From positions 44,780,586-44,844,585 of the forward strand of contig OX328125.1 of the NCBI GenBank assembly GCA_946811695.1: a DNA stretch of 64,000 nucleotides. The letters run 5' to 3'. The stretch comes from Gonocerus acuteangulatus. Taxonomy: Eukaryota; Arthropoda; Insecta; Hemiptera; Coreidae. The translations under genes and the position numbers were made by a program. A model generated the notes under the pieces. The model did not search any database and was not told the origin of the DNA. It saw nothing but the letters and a program-made list of their open reading frames with translations. Of this stretch, positions 47,242 through 59,084 are shown piece after piece. How positions within the stretch are numbered: position 1 is the first letter of the stretch; each line of letters opens with the position of its first letter.

Positions 47242-49361
47242 ACTATCGGCTAATTCACGAATTGGAGAAGAGTAATATTTTATCGCAGTACCAAGCAGGA
47301 TTCAGACAAGGTTTTTCCACCCAAGACCAGTTAGCATTGCTGGAGCATAATATCCAGAATGCTTTCTTCTCTCGTCAGCATTTAACTACAGCCATTTTTT
47401 TCTATATGAAGCAGGCGTATGACAGAGCATAGAGATTTGACATACTCCGACGCCTTCATGGATGGAGGTTTAGGGGCAGATTGCCACAGTTTCTGGGCAG
47501 CTTCCTCTCAGGAAGAACCTTCAGAGTACGAATTGGCAACGCCCTGTCCTCCATGAAAATACAAGAAACCGGAGTCCAACAAGGATCTATCCTAAGCGTC
47601 ACCCTGTTTCTTATCGCAATTAATGGCTTAGCTGACAATATAAATCCAGAAATTGGTAGATCTCTGTACGCAGATGACCTTGCGCTCTTTGAGACCCACC
47701 CAGCTGAAGTTGCCGAAGCTCACGGACTACAGGAAGCAGTGGACTTAGTATACGCCGCTGCGATAAGACGTGGATTCACGTTTTCCGTGGAAAAAACCGT
47801 GGCCTTACATTTCTGTAGACTTCGGAGGCCTCACAACCATCCACACATAACACTGGGGGATTGTGAGGTAAACTTCAGAGAGCAACATAAGTTCCTGGGT
47901 CTAATAATGGATACAAAACTGAGATGGAAACAACATATCAATTATATTGTTCAAAGATGTGAATCCTCTCTGAATGTTTTAAAAACTTTGTCAAAGCTGC
48001 AGTGGGGTGCAGAGAAAACCATTCTTTTAAAAATATTCGATGCTCTAATTAGGTCCAGAGTCGATTATGGATGTGCCATATACGGTTCCGCTCGCAAATC
48101 GTGGCTCAGGCAGCTAGATAGGCTGTATAATGCAGGGCTGCGATTTGCGATTGGAGCCTTTTGCACGAGTCCATTGGATTCTATCTATGTGGAGGCAGGC
48201 CACTTGCCCCCGATGCATAGAAGAAATCTGATGACTCTGTGTTACACGTCAACATTACGAGCAAAAAAGAATCATTTTATGCAGGGAGTTATGATTGATA
48301 ACACAATGACAGATGCATTCAGTTTCAGGCATTCTGTAACCAGGCCATTAGTGGTGAGGTCACAAGAAAACTTGTCTTCTTACGGTGGTGCCTGGGAGCA
48401 TCTAATGGATATTCGAACATCGATCGTAAGTCCGTGGATGCTCCCAGACCCTCAAATAGATCTCTCGCTGACTCGGCTGGGGAAAGGAGATACTGCCCCT
48501 TCGATTTATAGAAAGATGTTCCTTGAAAGGTTACAGCTATATAGAGAACACATTGTTATTTTCACAGATGGCTCTATAACGACAATGGGAACTGGCTGTG
48601 GGATATTTATTGATAACCACACCCAATTGGCAGTTCCCGTACATCAGAATACAAGTGTCTTTCATGCGGAATTACTAGCTATAAAAATTGCGCTAGAAAA
48701 ATGTGAACAATACAAGAAACAAAACATCTTATTGTGTAATGATTCCCATAGTGCTCTTGCCGCACTGAAAAATAAATTTACCAGGGATTCATTATTGCAG
48801 GAAATATTAATATTGTTAAGCAATCTTACTTCCCAAGAAAGTAAGGTAACATTTCTCTGGGTTCCTGGTCACGTTAACATCGAAGGAAATGAAAAAGCCG
48901 ATGAGCTGGCTAGGCAGGCATCATCTGCAGCAGCAGATCCTGCCTCACCAGTTCATATCGGTGACCAAAAACTATTCCTGAGAAACCTCGTGAAGAAAAG
49001 GTGGCAAGAGGAATACAGTCACAAAGACACATTCCTAAAAAACATGGAGGATTTGGTTGCGACCGAGTGCATTACTGCTAGTATACACAGGCGTGAGGAT
49101 TTGGTAATGACCCGATTACGGATCGGTCATACCCGCCTCACGCATGGGCACCATCTGGTGGGACGAAGGCGGCCACAATGCGAACACTGTGACAGCATTC
49201 TCGACGTTAGACATATCCTAGTAGACTGCCCTGCTCTGAAAGATGCAAGGGATCGACACCAACTCCCAATTGTTCTTAAGGACCTATTGTCGAAAAGAGA
49301 AGCCTCTGTGAAAAAAATTATAGCATACTTGAAAGACCTGAAACTGTATAACCTGATATAG
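47217..49361 (+). pseudogene. LINE ORF2, part 2: reverse transcriptase, RNase H and C-terminal CCHC
   Basis: Continues VNYRLIHELEKSN and QYQAGFRQGFSTQDQLALLE. RT motif A reads FFYMKQAYD, where the family has Asp at the Tyr position; the catalytic Asp is lost. A TAG stop follows at 47430-47432, after which the same frame continues through motif B (GVQQGSILSVTLF) and motif C (YADDLALF). RNase H shows all four acidic residues (FTDGS, FHAELLAI, LCNDSHSAL, NEKADELAR). A C-terminal knuckle (CEHCDSILDVRHILVDC) and the terminal LKDLKLYNLI end the protein at 49361. Confidence 0.92.
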
Positions 49362-49500
49362 ATATTAGCTTGAGCATTTATTGTATATTCAAAAAGAGTA
49401 TATATTGCTCAAATCGGTTTATCATCTTAGATTTATTTATTTTAGTGTAAAAGTATTTATAGTATGAGTGTACTAAGTGTGTGTATGTATGTACAGTGTA

Positions 49501-49890
<390 letters not shown>

Positions 49891-49937
49891 ACCTATCAAA
49901 AATTGTTTCATCATATGTTAAAAATGAAACAATATTC

Positions 49938-49970
49938 ACGGTGCTAATGGCCCTAGGAGTCGATGCACCC

Positions 49971-49971
<1 letters not shown>
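49938..49971 (+). other. LINE 3' terminal tail shared with SINE family A
   Basis: GGTGCTAATGGCCCTAGGAG followed by TCGATGCACCCC, immediately before poly-A. The SINE at 34529-34748 ends GGCGCTAATGACCTAGATGT then AGATGTGCCGT before its own poly-A; hand alignment gives 22 matches in 32 columns. This is the position where LINE reverse transcriptases recognise their template. Confidence 0.7.
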
Positions 49972-50009
<38 letters not shown>

Positions 50010-50012
<3 letters not shown>

Positions 50013-50022
50013 AGCAGTCTAT
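50010..50022 (+). repeat. 3' target-site duplication of the LINE
   Basis: AACAGCAGTCTAT directly after the poly-A, identical to 43776-43788. Confidence 0.95.
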
Positions 50023-50229
50023 TCTCACATGAATCTTCCCACTGGTTGAAGTGTACTCTAGTAATGAAATAATTATCTCAGACAGGCTATAATTGAGATA
50101 CAAAAAATTTTTCTAGTTTCAAATTATATAGAGGAAAATATATTTATATACATTTGATGATTTAACACTTTAAAAAATTAGTTATTAAATAAACTTAAAT
50201 AAAAAATTGAATTATTGAACAATTCTTAC

Positions 50230-50434
50230 CAATGATGTAACAGATATTATGTTGTCCGCGCGAAGTCTTCTTAGAGAACTCAGCATCTTTAGCACTCGAA
50301 TAGGGGTGTCATGCTGGATTAAAACTGGTATGACGTAAGGAAGTGACGACAACAAATAAATTAACCATTGAACTTTATCAGACAGCTCAAAGTATGGAAG
50401 GATGAAATTCACCATAGTCTGTACTTCGCTTTCC
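50230..50434 (-). CDS. ARM-repeat protein (TMCO6-like), exon 4
   Basis: Acceptor TTGTGTTGCAG, donor TTG|GTAAGA (phase 0). It encodes ESEVQTMVNFILPYFELSDKV-type helical sequence with the W-x-I-Y-L-L-S-S motif and ends RADNIISVTSL. Leucine-rich amphipathic helices in ARM register. Entry is in phase 2 and restores STYM-ESEV across the junction with exon 3. The intron that follows (40717-50229) is 9.5 kb, of which 6.2 kb is a LINE inserted in the opposite orientation. Confidence 0.78.
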
Positions 50435-50970
50435 CTGCAACACAATACAACAACATAAACAAGTGCCCACAATACAGCTAAAAATAAACACAAATGTTGA
50501 TCAAATAAAAAAATATGATCTAAAAAACATTAAATATTCAAGTATTTTCCCTTTATTAACAGTATTAACATAACAAATAAATAATCATAATAATTGTTAA
50601 GCATCAATTTCGCTGATATCCCTAAATATTCATTCTGAATGCCTGAAATACAATAATAATATTAAACAATAAAAACATATAAGAAGAAAGAAAAACTTTA
50701 TTTGTTGTAAATAAAGAACGCTGCCCAAATAAATTGAGTTGCTATATACACAGCCTGCTAATCATTCTTTCGAAAATGCATTTTATTAATTTTGGGGGTG
50801 TTAGTTAATTTATTTTAGAATATGGAGGGAAAGAAAAAGAAATTTAGTAGTTCTACCTTTAGATGTAATTTTGTAAGTTAATTTTTAAGGAGGGTAAATT
50901 TTTGTTTGTATCAAATTTGCTAGATATTTTGTAAAACATAATGATCTCCGAAAGAATGATTAGCAGCTGT

Positions 50971-51336
50971 TCAGCTCCCATAAATATGATTGTTAAGGAT
51001 CCCCAGGGAATCAATAAGAATTGATTCCGCGAGTACAGCTAGCTTGTTCGTGTCGAGTCTGAGGGTTTCCAGGAAGTCACAAGTTGCTTTAGGGATTGTT
51101 CCTCTTGTACCGAACCAAAGCCCTTGTACAATATAATCTCTTCTTCCATACGCTTCATGAAATTTTTCTTCGTATGTCGTTATGCATTTGGTATAGATGG
51201 CCTTTTTTTCCGAGTCAATTGACTCTGCCTGCATCGGATCATTTGTTTCATACCTAATGGTAGGGTCAATTATGTATGCAGCTTTTGATTTTTTGTGAAA
51301 AGCAATTATGTCAGCATACCTCGAAGAGCCATCTTC
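50971..51336 (-). pseudogene. C-terminal endonuclease fragment of an R2-like (RLE) LINE
   Basis: About 121 codons open on the minus strand: EDGSSRYADIIAF, AYIIDPTIRYE, IYTKCITTYEEKF, YIVQGLWFGTRGTIPKAT, ending LGILNNHIYGS stop. [RP]-x-[AP]-D followed by a -[YF]-I-x-DP-T-[IV]-R-[YF]-E block and the GxRGTIPK segment is the restriction-like endonuclease and tail of R2-type retrotransposons. No RT domain remains. It lies in intron 3 of the ARM-repeat gene. A more decayed relative (VQGLRVHSRLPSAF) is at about 19738-19900, minus strand. Confidence 0.65.
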
Positions 51337-51349
51337 AATTCAAAAAATG

Positions 51350-52069
51350 AGTTAAACAAAGACAAAAACCCGTTCAATAGAACAAAACTAACACAATCAA
51401 AGTTTTAAGCACTCATTTCTTCGACTGACATCGCCCATCGAAAATTTCTTCAGAAACATTTTTCTAGAGAATTTAGTAAGCTTTCGAATGGCCATCTTCC
51501 ACTTTCAACTATTTTCTAACCATTTGCGAGATATTTACGAAGATCCAATCCAATCCAAAACAAAAATATTTTAACCCCATTTTCTCAAAAACGGTAACAG
51601 ATATCGCCTTAACCCTTAAATAGTGGCGTGATTTTTCTTCCATAACTAATGGTGTCGGGGCCCCAGTGAAACAAACTTTAAATTGATTTTTTTTTTTTTT
51701 TTTTGTAAAGTAATTTAAATAAATTATAATAAAAAATAATATTTATTGAAATACAAAGATTTCAAAGGGCAAAGGTCGAATAAACAAATACATTCGGGTC
51801 AATATGACCCGACGCCACTAATTAAGGGTTAAAAAGGTTCCATTCATTTTCCTGTGTTAAGGGACCTATAAAACTAGTACCTTCAAGCATATGAAATCGA
51901 CAACATAAGCGTTACAATTTCTATGTGCGAATATCGCTCCAAAAATTCTATTCCGGTGGTCGGATTCTGCTGGTAAACAAACATGACCTTTCAAATTAGA
52001 CGAAAGATCTTGTACCAAATTTCATCTAAAAATCGAACCATTTTTGAGCATGTGAGAGAGCGAACAGCC

Positions 52070-52109
<40 letters not shown>

Positions 52110-52282
52110 CATTCCACAATGTATAAAAAAAAAGTAGATATATATTCAAATTTGAACCACAATTATTTTCGAGATCTAGTAAAAGAAAGTAAAAGTTTCT
52201 AGTCGGCACTTCCGGATTGTGTGATGAGGTCAACCTCAAAAGCGGGTTTCCTCCCTCAGGAGGGAAGGAGGAACTGCGCTAA
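51350..52282 (+). mobile_element. (TA)n-bearing hairpin-ended repeat (copy 3), carrying a nested MITE
   Basis: Follows the same order as 15650-16507: TTTAGTAAGCTTTCGAATGG, a CGGTAACAGATATCGCCTT block, TACCAAATTTCATC, (TA)n, TTGAACCACAATTATTTTC, CTCCCTC/GAGGGAAG hairpin, GAACTGCGCTAA. The 5' end is missing. The piggyBac-type MITE at 51613-51828 interrupts it. Confidence 0.6.
51613..51828. mobile_element. piggyBac-type MITE (216 bp)
   Basis: Perfectly placed between TTAA (51609-51612) and TTAA (51829-51832). Ends CCCTTAAATAGTGGCG and (inverted) CCCTTAATTAGTGGCG differ at one base. No coding capacity. Confidence 0.85.
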
Positions 52283-53434
52283 AAGAAAGGGAAAAAAATA
52301 AAAATTGAGAAAAAACATCTCCATGATTATACTTGAAATTTGTAAATAAAATAAAAAATGAAATACAACACTTGAATTACATTTTATTATTTATTTGACA
52401 AAAAAGAAAATGTTTCATTTTTTATTAATGCAATGTCTTTAAAGAAAAATAAATCAGAGTGAAATACTCATTTTATATAATCTATTGAAATAGAATTAAA
52501 CTTTATAAGACTAGACAATTAATATTAAAGAAAATACACAATTGAATGAATAAATGTAAAGGGCATACCTAATACATTATCATTCTTAATAACTTCCATA
52601 ATATAATTAAAAAGTTGTTTAAATCCTAAAAAATACTATTGTTAAAATACTTGACTTTTTGAAGGTTTCAAGTATAACCTCAGAATAAACATAAAATAAA
52701 ACTATTTAGTTTATTTTGAGTCAAATTGTTGTTCTTGATATGTCATGGGTTTCAAACAAATAAACGATTAAAATGAAGATCTTTTTACATATTAAAATAG
52801 GCAGATCATTCAAGTAATTATATCAAACTAATAATTTATTTAATTAAATTAAAGCTTTTATCCAAATAATGGATATCAAATTCACTTTTTAAAGCAATGA
52901 AAATATTTTATATCAAATTAACAAATGTTTACAAAAATTTAATCAGTACAAAAATTGTGAATTTTAGTCCAATTCAAATTAAATTTGAGGGGTATAATTT
53001 AATTATGGTCATATGAATTATTTAAATTAATTAAGTGGCTTCAGTTTGCTTTAGAATTAAATCAGTTACGTATTTGGGAAATTAAAAAATAAATAAACAA
53101 GTAAAAGGTGTAGTTCCTAATTCATTAATCATATTATGTGTAATTCAAATTATGAGTAAACCAAAGTTGTAAGTTTTAAAAGTACTTGATTACAAATGAA
53201 GGGTAAAGAATTTTGCTTGCATTCCCCAGCCACAAAGAACAAAGGCACTCCCCTCAACCACACCTTCAGGCTTTCATTATTCAACTGACATTCTTGAAAT
53301 TAAGGTATTATTGTATTGAACTCCCCATTTTACAAATAGAAGAATGAGACAAAGAGCTTCGTTAGACCAATGATAAAAACAATAAATAAAAAAAAGAAAC
53401 TGCTTAGTAATAAATAAATATAAATGCATACAAC

Positions 53435-53607
53435 ATGTAGGTAGATCCATTCTTTGTGAACATAATTAATGCTTTGGTTGTTTGCTCTCTAAGCTCAGGT
53501 ACTGACATTGTTCTCTCCAATGCGAGCAGGATTCCTTGAGAATGTAGAAGCTGGCAGGTTTTCTGGCCACTACCACTCAAATTTGTGACAGTTTGTAGAA
53601 CAACATT
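53435..53607 (-). CDS. ARM-repeat protein (TMCO6-like), exon 3
   Basis: Acceptor CTTCTTTTTAG, donor ACAT|GTTGTA (phase 2). This donor is weak but is the only one that joins in frame to exon 4. It encodes NVVLQTVTNLSGSGQKTCQL and continues LLALERTM...ALIMFTKNG. NLSGSG and the paired helices around it are typical of importin-alpha-type ARM repeats. Confidence 0.78.
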
Positions 53608-53690
53608 CTAAAAAGAAGTTTACAGACCGTATTATCTAAATACTGATTTTCTATAACAATTAATATCACAATTAAGTAAGAATAATATAC

Positions 53691-53833
53691 CATTAAATTG
53701 TGATTTAATCCTTGTAATATCGAGATCAGGTATGGTGTAGCGGCTTTAGCCAATTTGAAACATGTTTTTGAATCTCCCAGGGATAAGTTACAACAGCATT
53801 CTGCTGCAAGAAGTTGATCGAAAGAATTCTGGC
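53691..53833 (-). CDS. ARM-repeat protein (TMCO6-like), exon 2
   Basis: Acceptor ATATTATAG, donor AATTTAATG|GTATAT (phase 0). It encodes SQNSFDQLLAAECCCNLSLG and ATPYLISILQGLNHNLM. LLAAECCCNLSLGD is a canonical ARM helix 3 (LQ-x-EA-x-x-L-x-NL in importin-alpha). Confidence 0.82.
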
Positions 53834-53913
53834 CTATAATATAAAAAAACAGTAATAATAATACAATTACATAAGGAATTATACAAGTTCTTATAAGTGT
53901 AAATAAAACTCAC

Positions 53914-54223
53914 TCATTAAATGTCCAACTAGAGAATGCAAAGCTCCTTCAACTTTCATAAATGTGACCATATGACAAGGATTCTGAATAAAGGAATTCT
54001 TTAAGTCTGTGAATGATTTTTCCTTATCCTTTGAGTTTGATGATAGAACATGGGCTGCTTTAATAATATCTTCTTCTTTATATTCTTCAGATATTTTGCT
54101 GTGACTTTGCTCTGCTACAAGTTTCCTTTGTTTGCTATACATGTCTTCCCTTCTCTTAACTCGTTCTGCATAATTATTTTCCCTAACGCGGTTCATAACT
54201 TCTTCAGCCGCTTCGTCACCCAT
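53914..54223 (-). CDS. ARM-repeat protein (TMCO6-like), exon 1 with start codon
   Basis: The ATG at 54223 has a good context (CTACAATGG) and opens MGDEAAEEVMNRVREN. A basic charged helix follows (residues about 18-33, YAERVKRREDMYSKQRK), reminiscent of an importin-beta-binding or coiled-coil N-terminus, then the first ARM helices (FTDLKNSFIQNP, MKVEGALHSLVGHLM). The exon ends at donor ATGA|GTGAGT (phase 1). With exons 2-5 the phases add up to 1083 nt, 360 codons plus stop. TMCO6 is a poorly characterised ARM/importin-alpha relative; an importin-alpha paralogue is the alternative. Nuclear transport would be inference. Confidence 0.8.
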
Positions 54224-54440
54224 TGTAGAAACACGTGAGTGAGAAGACGGGAAGCACAGAAAGGAAATACTTTGTTTAAACTATATTAACTGGCCTCTCA
54301 TTGAGACGATTTCAAACAAAGGAGATAACACGTGCGGGAAATGAGAACCTCCCTCCCGTCAAATCCTCCCCCTCCCTTACATTATAGCCAATCACAGAGC
54401 AGTCTCCTTTGCCGGTAAAATACATACCCGTTCCCGCCAA
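54224..54440 (-). promoter_or_regulatory. Probable 5' UTR/promoter region of the ARM-repeat gene
   Basis: Less AT-rich than its surroundings, with C-runs (CCTCCCTCCC, CCTCCCCCTCCC), CpGs and no TATA box at a sensible distance. The transcription start cannot be set from sequence. Confidence 0.3.
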
Positions 54441-54828
54441 ATTATGAACATTGATCTTAAGTAGTAATTCTTAACTGTCCTTTCTAAAGTGTTACATTTT
54501 ACACTATTTTGATTCAAATTAATTGATTGGACGTCTCTTTTCTTATAGGAAACAGCTATATTATATATAAACATTCTTTACTTTCTAAAAATACAAATAT
54601 ATTTGTTCTCAGCTTACATAGAGGTGAAATCAAATTCTTAAACAAAATACCTTTTAAATTAGATATTAATCATAAACTATACAATGTAATCTAAACTTTT
54701 TTCCTCTGCAAAAAGTGTAAATCAAAGACTTTAAATTATTGCAATAATAAGAATATCATTCAGATTCTAAAAAAAGTTTACTGCAATCTAAAATATGGAA
54801 ATGGAGGAATTTTGAAATACTAAATTAA

Positions 54829-55781
54829 CCTTGGATTGACTTCTAAAGTAATGACACTGTGGGGTAAATTTTACCCCATACTTTGAAAAAGTTAAAAAAA
54901 TCTCTCAATGAATCAATTTTTTCTTTTCCTTTTTTTTTTTTTACAACAATGTACAGAAAAGCAACATCAAGAAATTCAAACCGTAATACATCTGTGCAAT
55001 TTTTATTAAAATTCACAAAATAGCTAGGAAATGCTAGAACTCAATATTGTTCAAACGCCAAATAATTATCCTGAAAAAAATATATAACTAAACTGAAAAT
55101 AATTTTCAAGAACAATAAACTAGAATCATGAAAAGCCATAAAAATAGGAATTTTATAAAAATACAATGTTGTGCCCTATTGAGACTCGTAAACATTCAAC
55201 ACATTTTGGTGCTCGGTAACGGCAGCACATCGCCCTTTTACACACAGAACACATCGTTTTCATCTTCTTGTCGTCCTTTCTGTCACAAAATGAACATTTC
55301 ATGGGTTTATCCAAGGGAACGAAAGATGATGAAGGTCTATCAGAAGTTTATTCATCTCCCAAAACAACAAGCATCAGTGCCTTCGATGGTTTGGGTATGT
55401 TCTCCATTTGGGAACTAATTGCCACCTGAGTTTTCACCAGTTGTTAGCTCAAATCAAAGAGTTAATCTTTTCTGGGCAGTTTTCAGACCATTTTGTCACT
55501 AGGAAAGCTGTAACATAAAATTGATCGACCCGTGAAGATTAATCGGGTGAGCGAAAAAGTTATCCGTTAACTACACCGTGGGGTAAAAAATATCCCATAA
55601 ACAACTGGCGACTGCTTCATGCAGCGATTATCAGACAAACTGGCTTATAGTAGGCTGTACCAGATAATGCATTTTCGAGTATTTAGGAAGAAGGAGGGAG
55701 TCTTTCTGATTTACAGAAATTAAGAAACATGCCAGAGAACAAAGTGTAGGGAATTTTTCACCCCACGGTGTCAATTCAGGG
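54829..55781 (-). mobile_element. piggyBac-type element, internally deleted (953 bp)
   Basis: Flanked by TTAA (54825-54828 and 55782-55785). Ends CCTTGGATTGAC and (inverted) CCCTGAATTGAC. Sub-terminal CACTGTGGGGTAAA and CACCCCACGGTG repeats are also inverted. It keeps the end of a transposase on the minus strand (see next entry). Confidence 0.85.
55180..55440 (-). pseudogene. piggyBac transposase C-terminal cysteine-rich domain
   Basis: The minus strand reads LVKTQVAISSQ ... PLDKPMKCSFCDRKDDKK, MKTMCSVCKRAMC, then RAPKC and a stop. C-x2-C, C-x2-C and a final C/H cluster form the RING-like domain that ends piggyBac transposases. A TGA interrupts the segment before it, and the catalytic DDD domain is absent. 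Confidence 0.75.
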
Positions 55782-57142
55782 TTAAGATAAGAAATCAAAT
55801 TTGGAAAAATATTTTCGGGTTAGCAATATTGTAGCCCATCATCAGGGTTATACCAGCAGTAGTTTTCAGGAATCAGCACACAATAACTGACCAATTGTAA
55901 CTTATACAAAGACTCTGGAAGGACTCAGCTTGGAGCGAGGAATTGGCAGAAATGCTACTCAGGGCAGGGAAGGATTAGCCAAGTCTCCCCAGGTACAGCT
56001 GTCATGTATTCCACCAGTAGTCAACCAGTACGCTCAGTATAGGGTTAATAAATCTAAGCATTATTTAATGAATTTCTCAAAGCTCAAATAATGAATGGTT
56101 ACATAGTTGCGTATAAGGCAATCTAAAAATTCATGAAACAGATTGGGAAACTCGATTTCCAAAAATATTCCATCAAGAATACTCCTCATATTTTGTGCAT
56201 ATAAGTTTTAGATTTATGGGATTAAAAAAAAATACTGATAAGGGAAAACTTTTATTGATAGAACATCTAAACATATTATCATGTACTTAATTTTATTTGC
56301 AATTATTGATATGTGATTGATGTGTTCTAAAAATAATTAACAGTTCATCATCTGATATTTTAACAAAGTAAGTAACAGAAGTGGTTTTTCAATGGTCAAA
56401 TTGTAGTAAATGTACATAATGCCAATGATATGAAATAAAAAAAGAAACAATTAAAATAAATAATTTAAAATTATACAATATATACATACTTCTTAACAAA
56501 ATTCATAACAAACAAAATCATTAATTTAAATTGAATTAATAAAATGTATATTCAATGTATTCTAGTTGTAATATGTACTACAAACGTTTTAAAATCTATG
56601 CTTATTTTTATAAAGGTTGATTTAAAAATTATCTTACTATCTGCATAAAATTTAAAATTAATTAACAAAGTCTCGTAATTAAAGCTGGATTTATTGAAAG
56701 TTTAAGAGTGAAAAAATGACGTATCTGATTTTTCTTTTAATGAGCATCATTTTTGTACAACTATGTGTACATTTGTACATTTTTTATGCACATGTATTTT
56801 TACAAGTTTTTATTTGGTAATGTCCATATTCTTATTTATTTATTAAAGAACTACATTATTGTAGTCAGACTTTTGAAAAGAATATGTTATCTGCCATTCA
56901 AAATAATTATACCTCATGATATATGCTAACCAACAATATTCCATTTAGGTAATTAAAATGGTTTAAGGTTAAATAAATTGATAGAAAATTCTTCAATCTA
57001 TCAATACTAATCAAGCAAGATATAAAATTTAAAAATAACATTTAATTGAAGACATTAAAAAGAAATCATATTAATTTATAAATAGTCTTTTTTTTCATTT
57101 CTTATTGTTGTTTAAATGTATTTTGTATTAAGAAATTGAATT

Positions 57143-57270
57143 AGATTGTGAGTTTGATTCTGTCTGGGACTGATGAATTTCTTTTGAAAAAAATTAAAGG
57201 TGTCACCATTACCCTGATAAGAAAAGGGGGGCAACCTGTAGATAATCCACCCCCCCCCCCAAATAGTTAA
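57143..57270 (+). mobile_element. tRNA-derived SINE, family C (copy 2, partial)
   Basis: GTGAGTTTGATTCTGTCTGG (B-box-like), TTTCTTTTGAAAAAAATTAA, CACCATTACCCTGATAAG and GGCAACCTGTAGATAATCC match the second half of the element at 2962-3150. Confidence 0.55.
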
Positions 57271-57592
57271 TATTAAAGGACCGTTTAACAATTACAATTA
57301 AATTATTGTGTTATTTTATGCAATGCCTGAATAGCAATTTTACAATAAAATTAAATTAACTTAAGTGTACTTTAGTACTAATTATCCCTGCATACCGCCC
57401 CATTATTATTTTTTTTTGTTTGTTTGTTTCTTAGCATAACCTGAAGATTATTTACAATTCAGATAAAAATAGTTAGTTAATACTTCATAACAGTTGAATA
57501 TTTATCTTTGAAAGAACCCTTTTCCTAATTCCAACCGTATTACTGAGGTATAGACCAGTTTATTTCTTACTAGATACTACGGTATCAATGCC

Positions 57593-58828
57593 TTTTAGCA
57601 CTTTCCTCCGAAGGAAAGTAGCTATTGAGGTTGGACTCATGACGGAATTTTTGAAAAATTTCTTCAAATCTTTATCGATCCTACCTAGTAGACACCGAAA
57701 ATGACCCCCGTTAAAATTTATATATATCTATATATATATATATATATGCATATATATATACATATATATGTGTCTGTTAACACGATAGCGGCCAGAGTTT
57801 TTGTTTTTTCGTCACGAAACTTGGTATATAGCATTCAATTAGCAAACGATTGAACGAGTTCGTTAACCACCAAAGTCGGTCCACCGGAAGGGGGGGTTTA
57901 CCCCGAACCCAAAACACTAATTTGACTATGTCAGCCGTAATATTTGTTATATTTCAACGAAACTTGGTATTCGTAGTGGTAATATAGAGAGAAAAGTGAG
58001 ATATAAAAATGAACTAAATCGGTTCATTAGAAGGGGGGGTTTACTCCTGACCCACAATACCAATTCCACTACCAGCCGTGATTTTTGGTATATTTCAACG
58101 GAACTCGGTATTCGTAGTGGTAATCCACAGGTAAATAACTGTTGTAAAAATAAACTAAATAGGTTCATTAGGAGGGGGGGGGGTTTACTCCGGACCCACA
58201 ATACCAATTCGCCACTACCAGCAGTGATTTTTTGTATATTTCGACGAAACTCGGCATTCGTAGTGGTAATCTACAGGTAATTATGTGTTGTAAAAATAAA
58301 CTAAATCGGATCATTAGAAGGGGGGGTTTACTCCTGACCCAAATTCTTAATATACTCATACCGGTCGTAATTTCTGCTGTATTGTAACGAAACGCGGTAT
58401 ACGTCGTGGGTAACTCATGAGAAAGAAGTGTTGTAGAAATGAGCTGAATCGGTCAATCGGAAAGCGGGGGTTTAATTTGTAATATATTTCAATAGAAAAG
58501 CCCGTCAGACGTAGGTTCACAAAGCCGCCGCAAGGAGCGCTTTCTACCACTAGAGTGACTGTATCCTGTTCCTGCGTTAGATCAAAATAGGATAATATGA
58601 GGTTTTTTGTATTTATTACGAAGTGTAATAGGTACCATGTGTAAACATAACTCTGGAAGCAAATTATTAATTGATCAGTTACTCATTACAAATTTAAAAG
58701 AGAACTATTCATGTTTTTTATTTTATTTATGTAGGATATTTTAAGCAAATTGTTCTGGAAAGCAATCTACACTACTCAAATTCTGAGGAAAGTGCTTAGT
58801 TATGCAGCTCCTGCGTGACGGACTTTTT
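57593..58828 (-). mobile_element. 1.24-kb hairpin-ended repeat, copy A of a near-identical pair
   Basis: Begins TTTTAGCACTTTCCTCCGAAGGAAAGT (a perfect hairpin) and ends CAGCTCCTGCGTGACGGACTTTTT. The interior has (TA)n and about 3.5 tandem copies of a ~120-bp unit (CGAAACTTGGTATTCGTAGTGG...TTCATTAGAAGGGGGGGTTTACTCC...CCAGCCGTGATTTTTGG). By eye copy B at 61419-62658 differs mainly in G-run lengths. Read on the minus strand it runs TCCGTCACGCAGGAGCTGC ... hairpin-GTGCTAA. Confidence 0.85.
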
Positions 58829-59084
58829 ACAGTTTTTGTGGTAACATTTGTTATATACATAAGAACCTGATCGTGGTGCATGAGACAATCTTTTGAAATG
58901 TGGAATCACATTGGAGTAAAATTCATATTTCAAATTATTCATACTGCCATTCGTTTTGACTTGGGCAGTTCTATGTAATGTCGTGAAAGAGTTAATTTAC
59001 AATATGCGGTCCAGCAATAAATAAGTAATTTACAATATTAGTGATCTTATTTAGTTAAAGTTTACAATATTACAATTTTTAAGT

